From: Streptomyces noursei
GTDB lineage: Bacteria; Actinomycetota; Actinomycetes; Streptomycetales; Streptomycetaceae
Reading direction: 5' to 3'
NCBI RefSeq assembly: GCF_016917755.1
Contig: NZ_CP070326.1
Span: 2,914,001-2,978,000, forward strand
DNA: 64,000 bases
The notes under the pieces are model-generated. The model saw only the letters and a program-made list of their open reading frames with translations, did not search any database and was not told the DNA's origin. A program made the translations under genes and the position numbers. Below, in pieces: positions 1 through 8,147 of the stretch. How positions within the stretch are numbered: position 1 is the stretch's first letter; every line of letters begins with the position of its first letter.

Positions 1-1006
1 GGTCCGGGGTGTTGAACGGGCCGCCGGCGGCCAGTCGGCGGGGCAGGTCGGGGTTGGCGATGAACAGCGCGCCGTACGCCAGCAGATCGGCCTCGCCGCG
101 CTCGACGAGCGGGAGCTCCTCGGGGCCGGTGGGCCGGCCTTCGGTGGCCGGGTTGAGCAGGAACGGGCCGTCGAACCGCTTCCGCAGCCGGGCCAGCAGC
201 TCCAGGTCGGTCACGTCGCAGGTGTGCAGATAGGCCAGGCCCAGCGGGGCGACGGCCTCGATCAGCGCGGTGTAGGTGGCCTCGGGCGCGGGCTCGTCGA
301 TGTCGTTGAACGGGTTGCCGGGCGAGAGCCGCAAACCGGTGCGGTGCGCGCCGACCGCGCCGGCGACCGCCTTGACCACCTCGATGGCGAACCGGGCGCG
401 GGCCTCGTCGGAGCCGCCCCACGCGTCGGTGCGCCGGTTGGCGTTGGGGGCCAGGAACTGGTGGATCAGGTAGCCGTTGGCACCGTGGATCTCCACGCCG
501 TCGAAGCCGGCCTCGATGGCGTTGCGGGCCGCGGCGGCGAAACCGTCGACGGTCGCGCGGATCTGCTCGTCGGTCAGCTCGCGCGGGGTGACGAAGTCCG
601 TCGGGCCGTTCTGGGTGAAGCCCTGGCCCGCCGCCTTCACCGCGGACGGGCCGACCGGCTCCAGCCCGTCGGGCAGCAGCACCGGGTGGCCGATCCGGCC
701 GCCGTGCCACAGCTGGGCGAAGATCCGGCCGCCGGCGGCGTGCACGGAGTCGGTGACCCGGCGCCAGCCGGCGACCTGGTCCGCGGCGTGCAGCCCCGGG
801 GTGAGCGGGTAGCCGCGGCCGACCACCTCGGTCTGGGTGGCCTCGGTGATGATCAGGCCGGCCGAGGCCCGCTGGGTGTAGTACTCGACCATGGACGGGG
901 TGGGGACACCCTCGGCGGTGGCGCGGTTACGGGTCATCGGCGCCATGACGATGCGGTTGGCGAGCGGTATACCGGCGAGCTCTATGGGGTCGAACGCAGT
1001 GGTCAC
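1..1006 (-). CDS. Ene-reductase (Old Yellow Enzyme family NADH:flavin oxidoreductase), 3' end outside window
   Basis: FMN-dependent reductase of activated C=C bonds (alkene reductase / N-ethylmaleimide reductase type), presumably cytosolic. The N-terminus reads PIELAGIPLANRIVMAPMTR, the usual start of the OYE barrel. The active-site pair is seen as HGAN in the segment GVEIHGANGYLIHQFL near residue 180. About 335 residues are present and the last 20-30 lie beyond position 1. The GTG start at 1006 is preceded by GAAAGG at a good distance. It is transcribed away from the aminotransferase gene that follows. The physiological substrate cannot be told from sequence. Confidence 0.93.
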   Translation of the reverse strand, partial: MTTAFDPIELAGIPLANRIVMAPMTRNRATAEGVPTPSMVEYYTQRASAGLIITEATQTEVVGRGYPLTPGLHAADQVAGWRRVTDSVHAAGGRIFAQLWHGGRIGHPVLLPDGLEPVGPSAVKAAGQGFTQNGPTDFVTPRELTDEQIRATVDGFAAAARNAIEAGFDGVEIHGANGYLIHQFLAPNANRRTDAWGGSDEARARFAIEVVKAVAGAVGAHRTGLRLSPGNPFNDIDEPAPEATYTALIEAVAPLGLAYLHTCDVTDLELLARLRKRFDGPFLLNPATEGRPTGPEELPLVERGEADLLAYGALFIANPDLPRRLAAGGPFNTPD

Positions 1007-1139
1007 TGACGGCCTTTCAGCGGTTTGTCATGGTTCGTCAACTCGGCTGCCGAGCCGAACCATTGGCCACTACCTCAGCGGTCGATCCCGGCCCCGTATT
1101 CCCCTGGGGCCGTATTCCCCTCGGGCCCCGAACCGCCCG

Positions 1140-2213
1140 TCAAGGAACCAACAGGGACAGCGCCCGGCTCACGTCCTCGGTCGAGTTGTAGAGGTGGAAC
1201 GCCGCCCGGAGCAGCCCGCCGCGGACCGAGACCCGCACCCCGGCCCGGGCCAGCCGCGGTTCGGCGTCCGCCAGCCCCGGGGTGGAGACGATCGCGGACC
1301 CGGGTGCGGCCCGCGGGGTGAAGCCGGCGGCCTCCAGCCCGGCCCGGTACTGCTGCGCCAGCGCGACGTTGTGGGCGTGGACGGTGTCCACGCCCAGCTC
1401 CGCGAGCAGCCCGAGGGAGTGCTCGGCGGCCACGTAGGAGTAGTGGGCGTGCGGCTCGTCGTAACGGCGGGCGGTCGCCGCCGGTCGGTCGACCGGACCG
1501 TAGTTGGACTCCCCCGGGTCCTCCCCGGCGACCCACCCCGCGTGCGCCGGCACCGGCCACCCCGGGCCGCCCGGCTCCCCCCGCTCCCCGCCGAAGACCA
1601 TGAACGTCGTCCCGCGCGGGCACAGCAGCCACTTGAACGCCCCGCACACCACGTAGTCGAAGTCCGCGAGCCGCAGCGGCAGCCAGCCCGCCGCCTGCGT
1701 GATGTCGACATACGTCAGCGCCCCGTGCGCCCGGGCGGCGTCCCGGATGGCGGCCAGGTCGGCGATCCGGCCGTCCAGCGCGTGCACCGCGCTCACCGCG
1801 ACCAGCGCCGTCCCGGGCCGCACCGCGTCGGCGAGCGCCTCCCACGGCACCGCCCGCACCGTGCACCCGGCGCGCGCCGCCAGCGGGTTCACCAGGGAGC
1901 TGAAGTCCCCCTCGGCGACCAGCACTTCGCTGCCGGCCGGCAGCGAGCCCGCGACGAACGCCGACTGCACCGCGACCGAACTGCCCAGCGCCACCCGCTC
2001 CTCGGGCACCCCCATCAGTCGGGCGAAGGCACCGCGCACCCGGGCGCCCGTCCCGAGGTAGTCGCGCCCCATCGTCCCGTGCGACGCCGACTCCGCCACG
2101 GCGGCGGTCAGCGCGGCGGCGCTCCGCGCGGGCAGCAGCCCGCAGGACGCCGAGTTCAGATAGACCGTCTCGGGCGCGAACTCGTCGCCGCCCAGTGCCA
2201 TGTGTCGCTGCAT
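1140..2213 (-). CDS. Class V aminotransferase-fold PLP enzyme
   Basis: A 357-residue PLP-dependent enzyme of the class V (cysteine desulfurase/kynureninase-like) fold. The start reads ETVYLNSASCGLLPARS, the typical N-terminal substrate loop of this family. The probable PLP-lysine region is CGAFKWLLCPRGTTF. This is not the SUF cysteine desulfurase (found at 22139-23395), because the catalytic cysteine loop of SufS is missing. The frame is open further upstream, but family similarity begins close to the ATG at 2213. An in-frame ATG four codons later and a GTG upstream are alternative starts. Substrate unknown; a role in amino acid or secondary metabolism is possible. Confidence 0.85.
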   Translation of the reverse strand: MQRHMALGGDEFAPETVYLNSASCGLLPARSAAALTAAVAESASHGTMGRDYLGTGARVRGAFARLMGVPEERVALGSSVAVQSAFVAGSLPAGSEVLVAEGDFSSLVNPLAARAGCTVRAVPWEALADAVRPGTALVAVSAVHALDGRIADLAAIRDAARAHGALTYVDITQAAGWLPLRLADFDYVVCGAFKWLLCPRGTTFMVFGGERGEPGGPGWPVPAHAGWVAGEDPGESNYGPVDRPAATARRYDEPHAHYSYVAAEHSLGLLAELGVDTVHAHNVALAQQYRAGLEAAGFTPRAAPGSAIVSTPGLADAEPRLARAGVRVSVRGGLLRAAFHLYNSTEDVSRALSLLVP

Positions 2214-2292
2214 GGCCCCACTCTGCTCGGTGACCGCCCCGGCGTCCACGGGAATGCCCGGGCCGCGACGCGGGGGCGGACCGGCCGGTGGG

Positions 2293-2994
2293 TCAGACCG
2301 CGCAGCTCCCGTCGCCGCAGCCGTCCGCGTCGTCGGCGGCGACGGCCAGCACCTGGACGGCGGAGTCGGCGTGCGCCCGCTCCAGGGCCTGGCGGAAGAC
2401 GTCGGCGGGCTGGGCGCCGGAGACGCCGTAGCGGCGGTCGATGACGAAGAAGGGGACGCCGGTGGCGCCCAGCTCGGCGGCGGCGCGCTCGTCGGCACGG
2501 ACCTCGTCGGCGTAGGCGTCGGGGTCGGCGAGGACCCGCGCGGCCTCGGCCTCGGGCACGCCGGCCCCGACCGCGATCCCGGTCAGCACCGCAGGGTCCG
2601 CGAGCTGCCGGGCCTCGGCGAAGTTGGCGTGGTAGAGGGCGGTGAGCAGCGCGTCCTGGACGCCGTGCGCCGTGGCCAGGTGGAGCAGCCGGTGCAGGTC
2701 GAAGGTGTTGCCGTGGATGCGGTCGGAGCGGTAGCCCAGCCCCTCGCCGGCCGCCGCCTCGGCCACCCGGGCCTCCATCGCCTCGGCCTGTTCCCGGCTC
2801 ACGCCGTACTTCGTCGCGAGCATGTCCAGGATCGGGACGTCGGTGGCCGGCGGGGCGGCCGGGTCCAGTTCGAAGGAACGGTGGACGACCTCGACGTCCG
2901 CCCGCTGGGCGAAGGCCGCCAGACCGGCCTCGAACCGGGCCTTGCCGATGTAGCACCAGGGGCAGGCGATGTCCGACCAGATTTCGACGCGCAT
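2293..2994 (-). CDS. DsbA-family oxidoreductase (FrnE-like)
   Basis: A 233-residue thioredoxin-fold protein of the DsbA/FrnE type with the redox motif CPWC at residues 11-14 (SDIACPWCYIGKARFE). The helical insert typical of FrnE/2-hydroxychromene isomerase relatives follows. There is no signal peptide, so it probably acts in the cytosol as a disulfide oxidoreductase or isomerase. A second, C-terminal cysteine pair (DGCGDGSCAV) ends the protein. Monocistronic by position, with about 80 nt to the next gene downstream. The ATG start at 2994 places the CxxC as expected for the family. Confidence 0.9.
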   Translation of the reverse strand: MRVEIWSDIACPWCYIGKARFEAGLAAFAQRADVEVVHRSFELDPAAPPATDVPILDMLATKYGVSREQAEAMEARVAEAAAGEGLGYRSDRIHGNTFDLHRLLHLATAHGVQDALLTALYHANFAEARQLADPAVLTGIAVGAGVPEAEAARVLADPDAYADEVRADERAAAELGATGVPFFVIDRRYGVSGAQPADVFRQALERAHADSAVQVLAVAADDADGCGDGSCAV

Positions 2995-3166
2995 GGGGAT
3001 GACTCTCGATGACTTTCCTCGGGGGAACCGGCCCGCGGCCGATCAGGGGTACGAAGGGGTGCAACGGTGCCGGCAGCGGGCTTATTCCGGATGCCCGGGC
3101 GTCCCGAACGGGTCGGCCGCCGCGCGATGCGCCGGATGCGCGTCGGCCGGGCGGTACCGTCCCGCT

Positions 3167-3856
3167 ATGGGCACGCCACCACCGCACGCGACCGACGGGT
3201 TCTGGGAGTCGACCGGGGCCACCAAGACGTTCACGCATCCGCTCGACGCCGAGCTGCTGACGGAGTTCGTGCCGCGGACCGCGCGGGTGCTGGACTACGG
3301 CTGCGGGTACGGGCGGCTCACCGCCGAACTGGTCGGGTCGGGGTACCGGGCGGTGCGCGGGGTGGACCGGTCCGCGGCGCTGATCGCGCGGGGGCGGCGG
3401 GAGCATCCGGGGCTGGCCCTGATGCGCTGGGCCGGGTTCCCGCTGCCGTTCGCGGACCGCAGCTTCGACGCGGCGCTGCTGTTCGCGGTGCTGACCTGTG
3501 TGCCGGACGACGCCGGCCAGCGGGCGATCGTCGGGGAGCTGGGGCGGCTGGTGCGGCCCGGTGGGGTGCTCTACGTGAGCGATGTGCCACTGCAGGACGA
3601 CGCGTTCCACCGCGGGCAGTACGAGCGGTTCGCGGCGCGGTACGGGACGTACGGGGTGTTCGAGACGGAGGACGGCGGGGTGTTCCGGCACCATCCGCCG
3701 GAGTGGCTGCGGGGGCTGCTGCGGGAGGCGGGTTTCACGGTGCTGCGGGAGCGCCGCACGGTGGTGCCGACGCTGGACGGCCGCACCGCCGAGCGGCTGC
3801 AGATCATGGCCCGGCGGGAGCCGGCCGGTGCTCCGGCGGAGTCAGGCACAGGGTGA
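3167..3856 (+). CDS. Class I SAM-dependent methyltransferase
   Basis: A 229-residue Rossmann-fold methyltransferase (methyltransferase type 11 family). The SAM motif I reads VLDYGCGYGRLTAEL near residues 38-52, followed by an acidic end of strand 2 (VRGVDRS) and the motif LFAVLTCVP. The ATG at 3167 is the last start before the conserved region; the frame is open upstream without homology. Its 3' end overlaps by 53 nt the convergent acetyltransferase gene. Substrate not recognisable. Confidence 0.85.
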   Translation: MGTPPPHATDGFWESTGATKTFTHPLDAELLTEFVPRTARVLDYGCGYGRLTAELVGSGYRAVRGVDRSAALIARGRREHPGLALMRWAGFPLPFADRSFDAALLFAVLTCVPDDAGQRAIVGELGRLVRPGGVLYVSDVPLQDDAFHRGQYERFAARYGTYGVFETEDGGVFRHHPPEWLRGLLREAGFTVLRERRTVVPTLDGRTAERLQIMARREPAGAPAESGTG

Positions 3857-4370
3857 GTGCCAGGTGGGTCGCGTCCGGGGCGGGACGGCGGTCCGGGTCG
3901 GGGCGCCAGCCGAGCCGGGTGTAGAAGCTGCGGGCGCGGTGGTTGTGCCAGAGGACGTCGAGGACGGCCCGGGAGTGGCCGGCGGCGCGCCAGGCGTGCA
4001 GACAGGCGGCGTGCAGGGCACGGCCCACGCCGGTGCCCCAGTGGGCCGGATCGACGTGCAGCTGGTGCAGCGCGACGGTGGTCGCGGGGTCGGTGCTGGA
4101 GGGGTGTCCCCGGTGGGGGCGGTAGGAGGCGGCGCCGAGGACGGTGTCGCGGTGGACGGCGCAGAGGGTGGGCGCCTCGTCGCGGTGCAGCACCCGGGCC
4201 CAGGCGTCCCGCCAGCGGGCGTGCTCGGCGGGCGCGTCGAACGGCGCGTCCGGCACCCGGCCGCGGAGGTAGGCGGCGCGGGCGGCGGTGTGCAGTGCGG
4301 CGATCTGCTCCAGGTCGGCGGGGGTGGCGGGGCGGACCTGCGGGGTGGGGTGCGGCGCGGCGGGGTTCAC
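3804..4370 (-). CDS. GNAT-family N-acetyltransferase
   Basis: A 188-residue GCN5-related acetyltransferase. The start of the domain is QVRPATPADLEQIAAL and the acetyl-CoA pyrophosphate loop is seen as HWGTGVGRALH, followed by the C-terminal strand FYTRLGWRPD. The GTG start overlaps the stop of the upstream dehydrogenase gene (GTGA at 4370-4367), so the two are translationally coupled. Its 3' end runs 53 nt into the convergent methyltransferase gene. Substrate unknown. Confidence 0.88.
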   Translation of the reverse strand: MNPAAPHPTPQVRPATPADLEQIAALHTAARAAYLRGRVPDAPFDAPAEHARWRDAWARVLHRDEAPTLCAVHRDTVLGAASYRPHRGHPSSTDPATTVALHQLHVDPAHWGTGVGRALHAACLHAWRAAGHSRAVLDVLWHNHRARSFYTRLGWRPDPDRRPAPDATHLALTLCLTPPEHRPAPAGP

Positions 4371-5596
4371 GGGCCGGTCCCCTCCCCTGCCGGCGGGCCA
4401 CCGGCCCGGTGCCCGCGCGGCTCCTCGGCCCGGCCGTCGACCCGGCGCGGCAGCTCCAGCGCATTGGCGTCGCGCAGCTCGGGCGGGAGGAGGGCCGGCG
4501 GGGTGTCCTGGTAGGCGACCGGGCACAGCCAGCGTTCGACGGCGGTGGCGCCGACGGAGGTGGCGGTGGAGGTGGTGGCCGGGTAGGGGCCGCCGTGGTG
4601 CTGGGCGGGGGCGACCGCGACGCCGGTGGGCCAGCCGTTGACCACGACCCGGCCGGCGAGCGGGGTGACCGCGGCGAGCAGCCGGGCGCCGCGGCCGGCG
4701 GGGTCGGTGCCGGCGCTCTCGGCGGCGGAGAGCTGGAGGGTGGCGGAGAGGGTGCCGGGGACGCGGGCGAGGAGTGCGGTGGCCTCGTCCTCGTCGGCGC
4801 AGCGGGCCAGGACGGTGACCGGGCCGAAGCACTCCTCCAGCAGGAGGTCGTGCGGGCCGGGGACGGCGAGGCGGGCCGCGTCGACGGTGAGCACGGCGGC
4901 GCCGACGGTGTGCCCGCCGTCCACCGCCATGGGCCGCAACGGGGCCTGGACGTCGGGGAGTTGGGCCCGTTCGTGGATGCCGGCCAGGAACGCGTCGCGC
5001 ATCCGGTGGTCGAGCATGACGCCCGGCCCGGTGGCGCCGGCGGCGGCGGCGGTGAGCGCGGTCAGCAGCCGGTCGCCGTGCGGGCCGTCGGGCACCAGGA
5101 CGAGCCCCGGCTTGACGCAGAACTGCCCGGTGCCCAGCGTCATGGAGCCGGCCAGCCCGGCGCCGATCTCGTCGGCGCGTTCACCGGCCGCGGCCTCGGT
5201 GACCACCACGGGGTTGAGGCTGCCCAGTTCGCCGTGGAAGGGGATCGGGTGGGGGCGGGCCGCGGCGGCGTCGCAGAGGGCGCGTCCGCCGCGGATCGAG
5301 CCGGTGAAGCCGGCCGCCGTGACCAGCGGGTGGCGGACCAGGTCGAGCCCGGCCCGGAAGCCGTGCACCAGGACCACGGTGTCCGCGGGCAGTCCGGTCT
5401 CGGCGGCGGCGCGGCGCAGCAGGGCGGCCCGCCGGCCGCGGGCGGCGAGCGGGCCCCGGGCGGCGTGCGCGGCGCGGACCGCGGCGTCCACGGCGTCGGC
5501 TGTGGCCTCCACCGCAACCCGCTCCCGACGCTTCCCGGTTCGGGGGTCCACGCTCCAGACTGGTGCTGCCACCGGCGCTGCTTCTGCTGCTGTCAC
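4367..5596 (-). CDS. Aldehyde dehydrogenase (2,5-dioxovalerate dehydrogenase type) with an internal deletion
   Basis: Relative of the NADP-dependent ketoglutarate semialdehyde dehydrogenases that finish uronate/glucarate oxidation. The C-terminal two thirds are canonical: GFTGSIRGGRAL, FHGELGSLNPVVV (general-base Glu), GTGQFCVKPGLVL (catalytic Cys near residue 160) and LLLEECFGPVTVL. The protein is only 409 residues, against about 500-525 in the family. Near residues 59-67 the N-terminal helix (RRAALLRRAA) joins directly to AETGLPADTVVLVHG. The intervening 100 or more residues are absent in frame, including the cofactor-binding PxGxVAVFxASNFPLAFS block. It is therefore probably non-functional. 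The GTG start has GGGAGG upstream and is divergent from the iclR gene. Confidence 0.8.
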   Translation of the reverse strand: MTAAEAAPVAAPVWSVDPRTGKRRERVAVEATADAVDAAVRAAHAARGPLAARGRRAALLRRAAAETGLPADTVVLVHGFRAGLDLVRHPLVTAAGFTGSIRGGRALCDAAAARPHPIPFHGELGSLNPVVVTEAAAGERADEIGAGLAGSMTLGTGQFCVKPGLVLVPDGPHGDRLLTALTAAAAGATGPGVMLDHRMRDAFLAGIHERAQLPDVQAPLRPMAVDGGHTVGAAVLTVDAARLAVPGPHDLLLEECFGPVTVLARCADEDEATALLARVPGTLSATLQLSAAESAGTDPAGRGARLLAAVTPLAGRVVVNGWPTGVAVAPAQHHGGPYPATTSTATSVGATAVERWLCPVAYQDTPPALLPPELRDANALELPRRVDGRAEEPRGHRAGGPPAGEGTGP

Positions 5597-5663
5597 CGTG
5601 GGTCCCTCCCGGGCGAGGTCAGTGCTGCGCGAACCCTTGCTGCGCACGGGACAGCGCTGACGG

Positions 5664-5708
5664 CGTTCTATATGCTGAACGATGTCCCAGATGGTGAATA
5701 TCTGGGAC
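5664..5708. promoter_or_regulatory. Candidate operators between the aldehyde dehydrogenase and iclR genes
   Basis: Two inverted repeats lie in the divergent promoter region. CGTTC-N8-GAACG spans 5664-5681 and encloses TATATGCT. A perfect 9-bp repeat GTCCCAGAT-N7-ATCTGGGAC spans 5684-5708. The first shares the half-site CTGAAC and an AT-rich centre with a site upstream of kdgD (10346-10369). Binding by the adjacent IclR protein is inferred, not shown. Confidence 0.55.
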
Positions 5709-5741
5709 TCTATGACTGTCCGAACAGAGGGGTCAAGGGCG

Positions 5742-6512
5742 ATGTCGGCTGCCGAGACCGGTGGAGCGCAGGTCAAGTCCGCTGTGCGGACGGTGGAGTT
5801 GCTCGAATACTTCGCGGGCCGCCCCGGCATGCACAGCCTCGCCTCCGTCCAGGAAGCCGTCGGATATCCCAAGTCCAGCCTCTACATGCTGCTGCGCACC
5901 CTGGTCGACCTCGGCTGGGTGGAGACCGACGCCACCGGCACCCGCTACGGCATCGGCGTGCGCGCCCTGCTGGTCGGCACCTCGTACATCGACGGCGACG
6001 AGGTGGTGGCCGCCGCCCGGCCGACCCTGGACCGGCTCTCCGACGACACCACCGAGACCATCCACCTCGCCCGGCTCGACGGCGTCAACGTCGTCTACCT
6101 CGCCACCCGCCAGTCGCAGCACTACCTGCGCCCGTTCACCCGGGTCGGCCGCCGGCTGCCCGCGCACTCCACGTCGCTGGGCAAGGCACTGCTCGCCACC
6201 TGCACCGACCACCAGGTACGGGCGATGCTGCCGGCCACCCTGCCCGCGCTGACCGAGCACACGATCACCGACCGCGAGCAGCTGATCGAGGAGCTGCACG
6301 CGGTGCGCGAGCAGGGTTTCGCGGTCGACCGCGAGGAGAACACCGTCGGCCTGCGCTGCTTCGGCGTGGCGATCCCCTACCGCACCCCGGCCCGGGACGC
6401 GATCAGCTGCTCGGTGCCGGTGGCCCGGCTGACCCCCGCCCATGAGCAGACGATCAAGGACGCGCTGTTCGACGCCCGGGACCGGCTGACGCTGGCCACC
6501 CGGCGCCTCTGA
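5742..6512 (+). CDS. IclR-family transcriptional regulator
   Basis: A 256-residue regulator. The N-terminal winged helix-turn-helix covers about residues 12-75 (VKSAVRTVELLEYFAGRPG, then SLYMLLRTLVDLGWVE). The C-terminal IclR effector domain follows, with GRRLPAHSTSLGKALLA and ENTVGLRCFGVAIPY. Family members usually control sugar-acid or aromatic catabolism. Its divergent neighbour is the aldehyde dehydrogenase, and kdgD and uronate dehydrogenase lie 4 kb away, so control of uronate catabolism is likely. The ATG at 5742 gives the family length; in-frame ATGs at 5682 and 5712 would add 10-20 residues. Confidence 0.92.
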   Translation: MSAAETGGAQVKSAVRTVELLEYFAGRPGMHSLASVQEAVGYPKSSLYMLLRTLVDLGWVETDATGTRYGIGVRALLVGTSYIDGDEVVAAARPTLDRLSDDTTETIHLARLDGVNVVYLATRQSQHYLRPFTRVGRRLPAHSTSLGKALLATCTDHQVRAMLPATLPALTEHTITDREQLIEELHAVREQGFAVDREENTVGLRCFGVAIPYRTPARDAISCSVPVARLTPAHEQTIKDALFDARDRLTLATRRL

Positions 6513-6696
6513 GACCCGGCCGGGGCGGTCGCGGCCACCGGACGGCGCAACCGGCCGGCCCTGCTCACCCGTTCACCGTAGGCCAGCAGGACCGGCCGGC
6601 CGTCGCGGGCTTATCTCGTGGGTGGAGGCGCGGAACTCCGCCGATTCCCCCAGTGGCACACCTGTGTCACGTCCGCGCTTCGCGGAGGTTGTTCCC

Positions 6697-7347
6697 ATGG
6701 GTTCCACCCGACTGCTCACCGGTGCCGTGCTGTCCGCCGCCACGCTGGGTCTGGCCGCCACCGCGGCGTACGCCGGCGACTTCGGCACCATCGAGGTCTC
6801 TCCGGGGACGGCCGCGGCCGGCTCCACGGTCTCCCTGTCCACCACGGGGTGCGGGGCCAGCCGCTCGGCGAGCGTGGACGCCACCGCCCTGGGCGGCGGC
6901 ACGGTCGCCTTCGCCCCGGGCACCGCCAAGGGCTCCCTGGTGGGAAAGGTCATGGTCAAACCCGGTACCAAGCCCGGCAACTACGGGATCGGCGGCAAGT
7001 GCGCCGACGGCAAGGAGCTGACCGGCACGGTCCGGGTCGGCGAGCAGGGCGCGTCCGCCGGCCCGAGCATGAGCCCCGGCATGAGCGCGAGTCCGAGCAC
7101 GAGCCCCGGCACGGGGCACGGCAGCGCGGCCCCGAGCATGCCGGCCAAGGAGCACCCCAGCATGCCCGCGAAGGGCAGCGCCGGCCCCACCACGCCACCC
7201 AAGGGCAAGATGAAGACCGGCGAGGGCTCCACGAGCGAGGACGGCTTCAACACCACCGAGATCGCGGCCGGCGCCGGTGTGGTGGTGGCAGCGGCGGCCT
7301 GCGCGGTCTGGCTGGTGCGCCGCCGCCGGCCCGGCGGCCGGTACTGA
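6697..7347 (+). CDS. Secreted, C-terminally membrane-anchored protein of unknown function, paired with a sortase
   Basis: A 216-residue protein not assigned to a named family. It has a signal peptide (residues 1-26, ending ATAAYA). A small beta-rich domain follows (about 27-120) with two cysteines. Next is a Ser/Pro/Met/Gly-rich stalk with repeats such as SPGMSASPSTSPG and PSMPAKEH. It ends in a hydrophobic helix and RRRRPGGRY. No LPxTG-like motif is visible before the helix, so it may be anchored by the helix itself rather than by the adjacent sortase. GGAGG lies 8 nt before the ATG. Its stop overlaps the beginning of the sortase reading frame, suggesting coexpression. Confidence 0.8.
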   Translation: MGSTRLLTGAVLSAATLGLAATAAYAGDFGTIEVSPGTAAAGSTVSLSTTGCGASRSASVDATALGGGTVAFAPGTAKGSLVGKVMVKPGTKPGNYGIGGKCADGKELTGTVRVGEQGASAGPSMSPGMSASPSTSPGTGHGSAAPSMPAKEHPSMPAKGSAGPTTPPKGKMKTGEGSTSEDGFNTTEIAAGAGVVVAAAACAVWLVRRRRPGGRY

Positions 7348-7412
7348 TCCGGGCCCCGCTCCGCGCGCGGCGGGCCGGCCGGCACCGGGCCTGGGCCCGG
7401 CCGGCCGGTGCG

Positions 7413-8147
7413 GTGGCGGCCGCCGTCACCGCCGCCGCGTGCGGCACCGGCGTCTGGCTGATCGTCAACGGCAGCCGGGACACCGCGCCGCCCCAACCGT
7501 CCGTCGCGCAGCGGTTCACCGCCCGACCGCCGGGCAGCGAGGCGGCCACCGAGCGGGCCGCGCCACCGCTGCCGGCCGCCGAGCCGCTCCGGGTGGCGGT
7601 GCCGTCCCTGGGCATCGACGCGCCGCTGACCCGGCTGGAGCTGGCCGCGGACGGCAGCCTCGCCCCGCCGCCGGAGGCCGACCGGAACCTGGCGGGCTGG
7701 TACGCGGACGGCACCCCGCCCGGCGCCACCGGCACCGCCCTGGTCGCCGGCCATGTGGACACCCGCGCGGGCCCCGCGGTCTTCTACCGCCTGGGCGCCC
7801 TGAAGAAGGGGCACACCGTGCGGATCCTGCGCGCCGACGGGCGGGTCGCGGTGTTCACGGTCGATGCGGTGGAGGTCTACGACGGCCGGCACTTCCCCGA
7901 CGAGAAGGTCTACGGCGAGGCCCCCCGCCCCGAGCTCCGCCTGATCACCTGCGGCGGCGGCTTCAGCCGGACCCGGCAGGAGTACCTGGGCAACGTCGTG
8001 GTCTTCGCGCACCTGACGGACAGTCAGGCACGGGGTGCGGGCTCCGCGCCGCTGCCCTGGGCCCGTCCGCCGGCCGACCGGTTCAGCGCCCGCAGCGCGC
8101 CCCGTACCGCCACCAGGTCCGCCGGTCCCGCCAACCCCGCGTGGTAG
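7413..8147 (+). CDS. Class F sortase
   Basis: Membrane-anchored cysteine transpeptidase. An N-terminal hydrophobic helix (AAAVTAAACGTGVWLIV) is followed by a Pro-rich linker and the sortase barrel. Catalytic residues are the His in LVAGHVDT, the Cys in LRLITCGGGF and the Arg in FSRTRQEYLG. Class F enzymes are common in streptomycetes and process surface proteins. The start is uncertain. GTG 7413 is the first ordinary start codon in frame, but it omits a basic stretch just before the helix. A rare CTG at 7344, overlapping the stop of the upstream gene (CTGA), would include it. The last 124 nt overlap the convergent gene at 8024. Confidence 0.85.
   Translation: MAAAVTAAACGTGVWLIVNGSRDTAPPQPSVAQRFTARPPGSEAATERAAPPLPAAEPLRVAVPSLGIDAPLTRLELAADGSLAPPPEADRNLAGWYADGTPPGATGTALVAGHVDTRAGPAVFYRLGALKKGHTVRILRADGRVAVFTVDAVEVYDGRHFPDEKVYGEAPRPELRLITCGGGFSRTRQEYLGNVVVFAHLTDSQARGAGSAPLPWARPPADRFSARSAPRTATRSAGPANPAW

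Noticed and set aside
1140..2213. Second cysteine desulfurase (IscS/SufS)
   Set aside because: It shares the class V fold but lacks the catalytic cysteine loop and is far from the suf operon.
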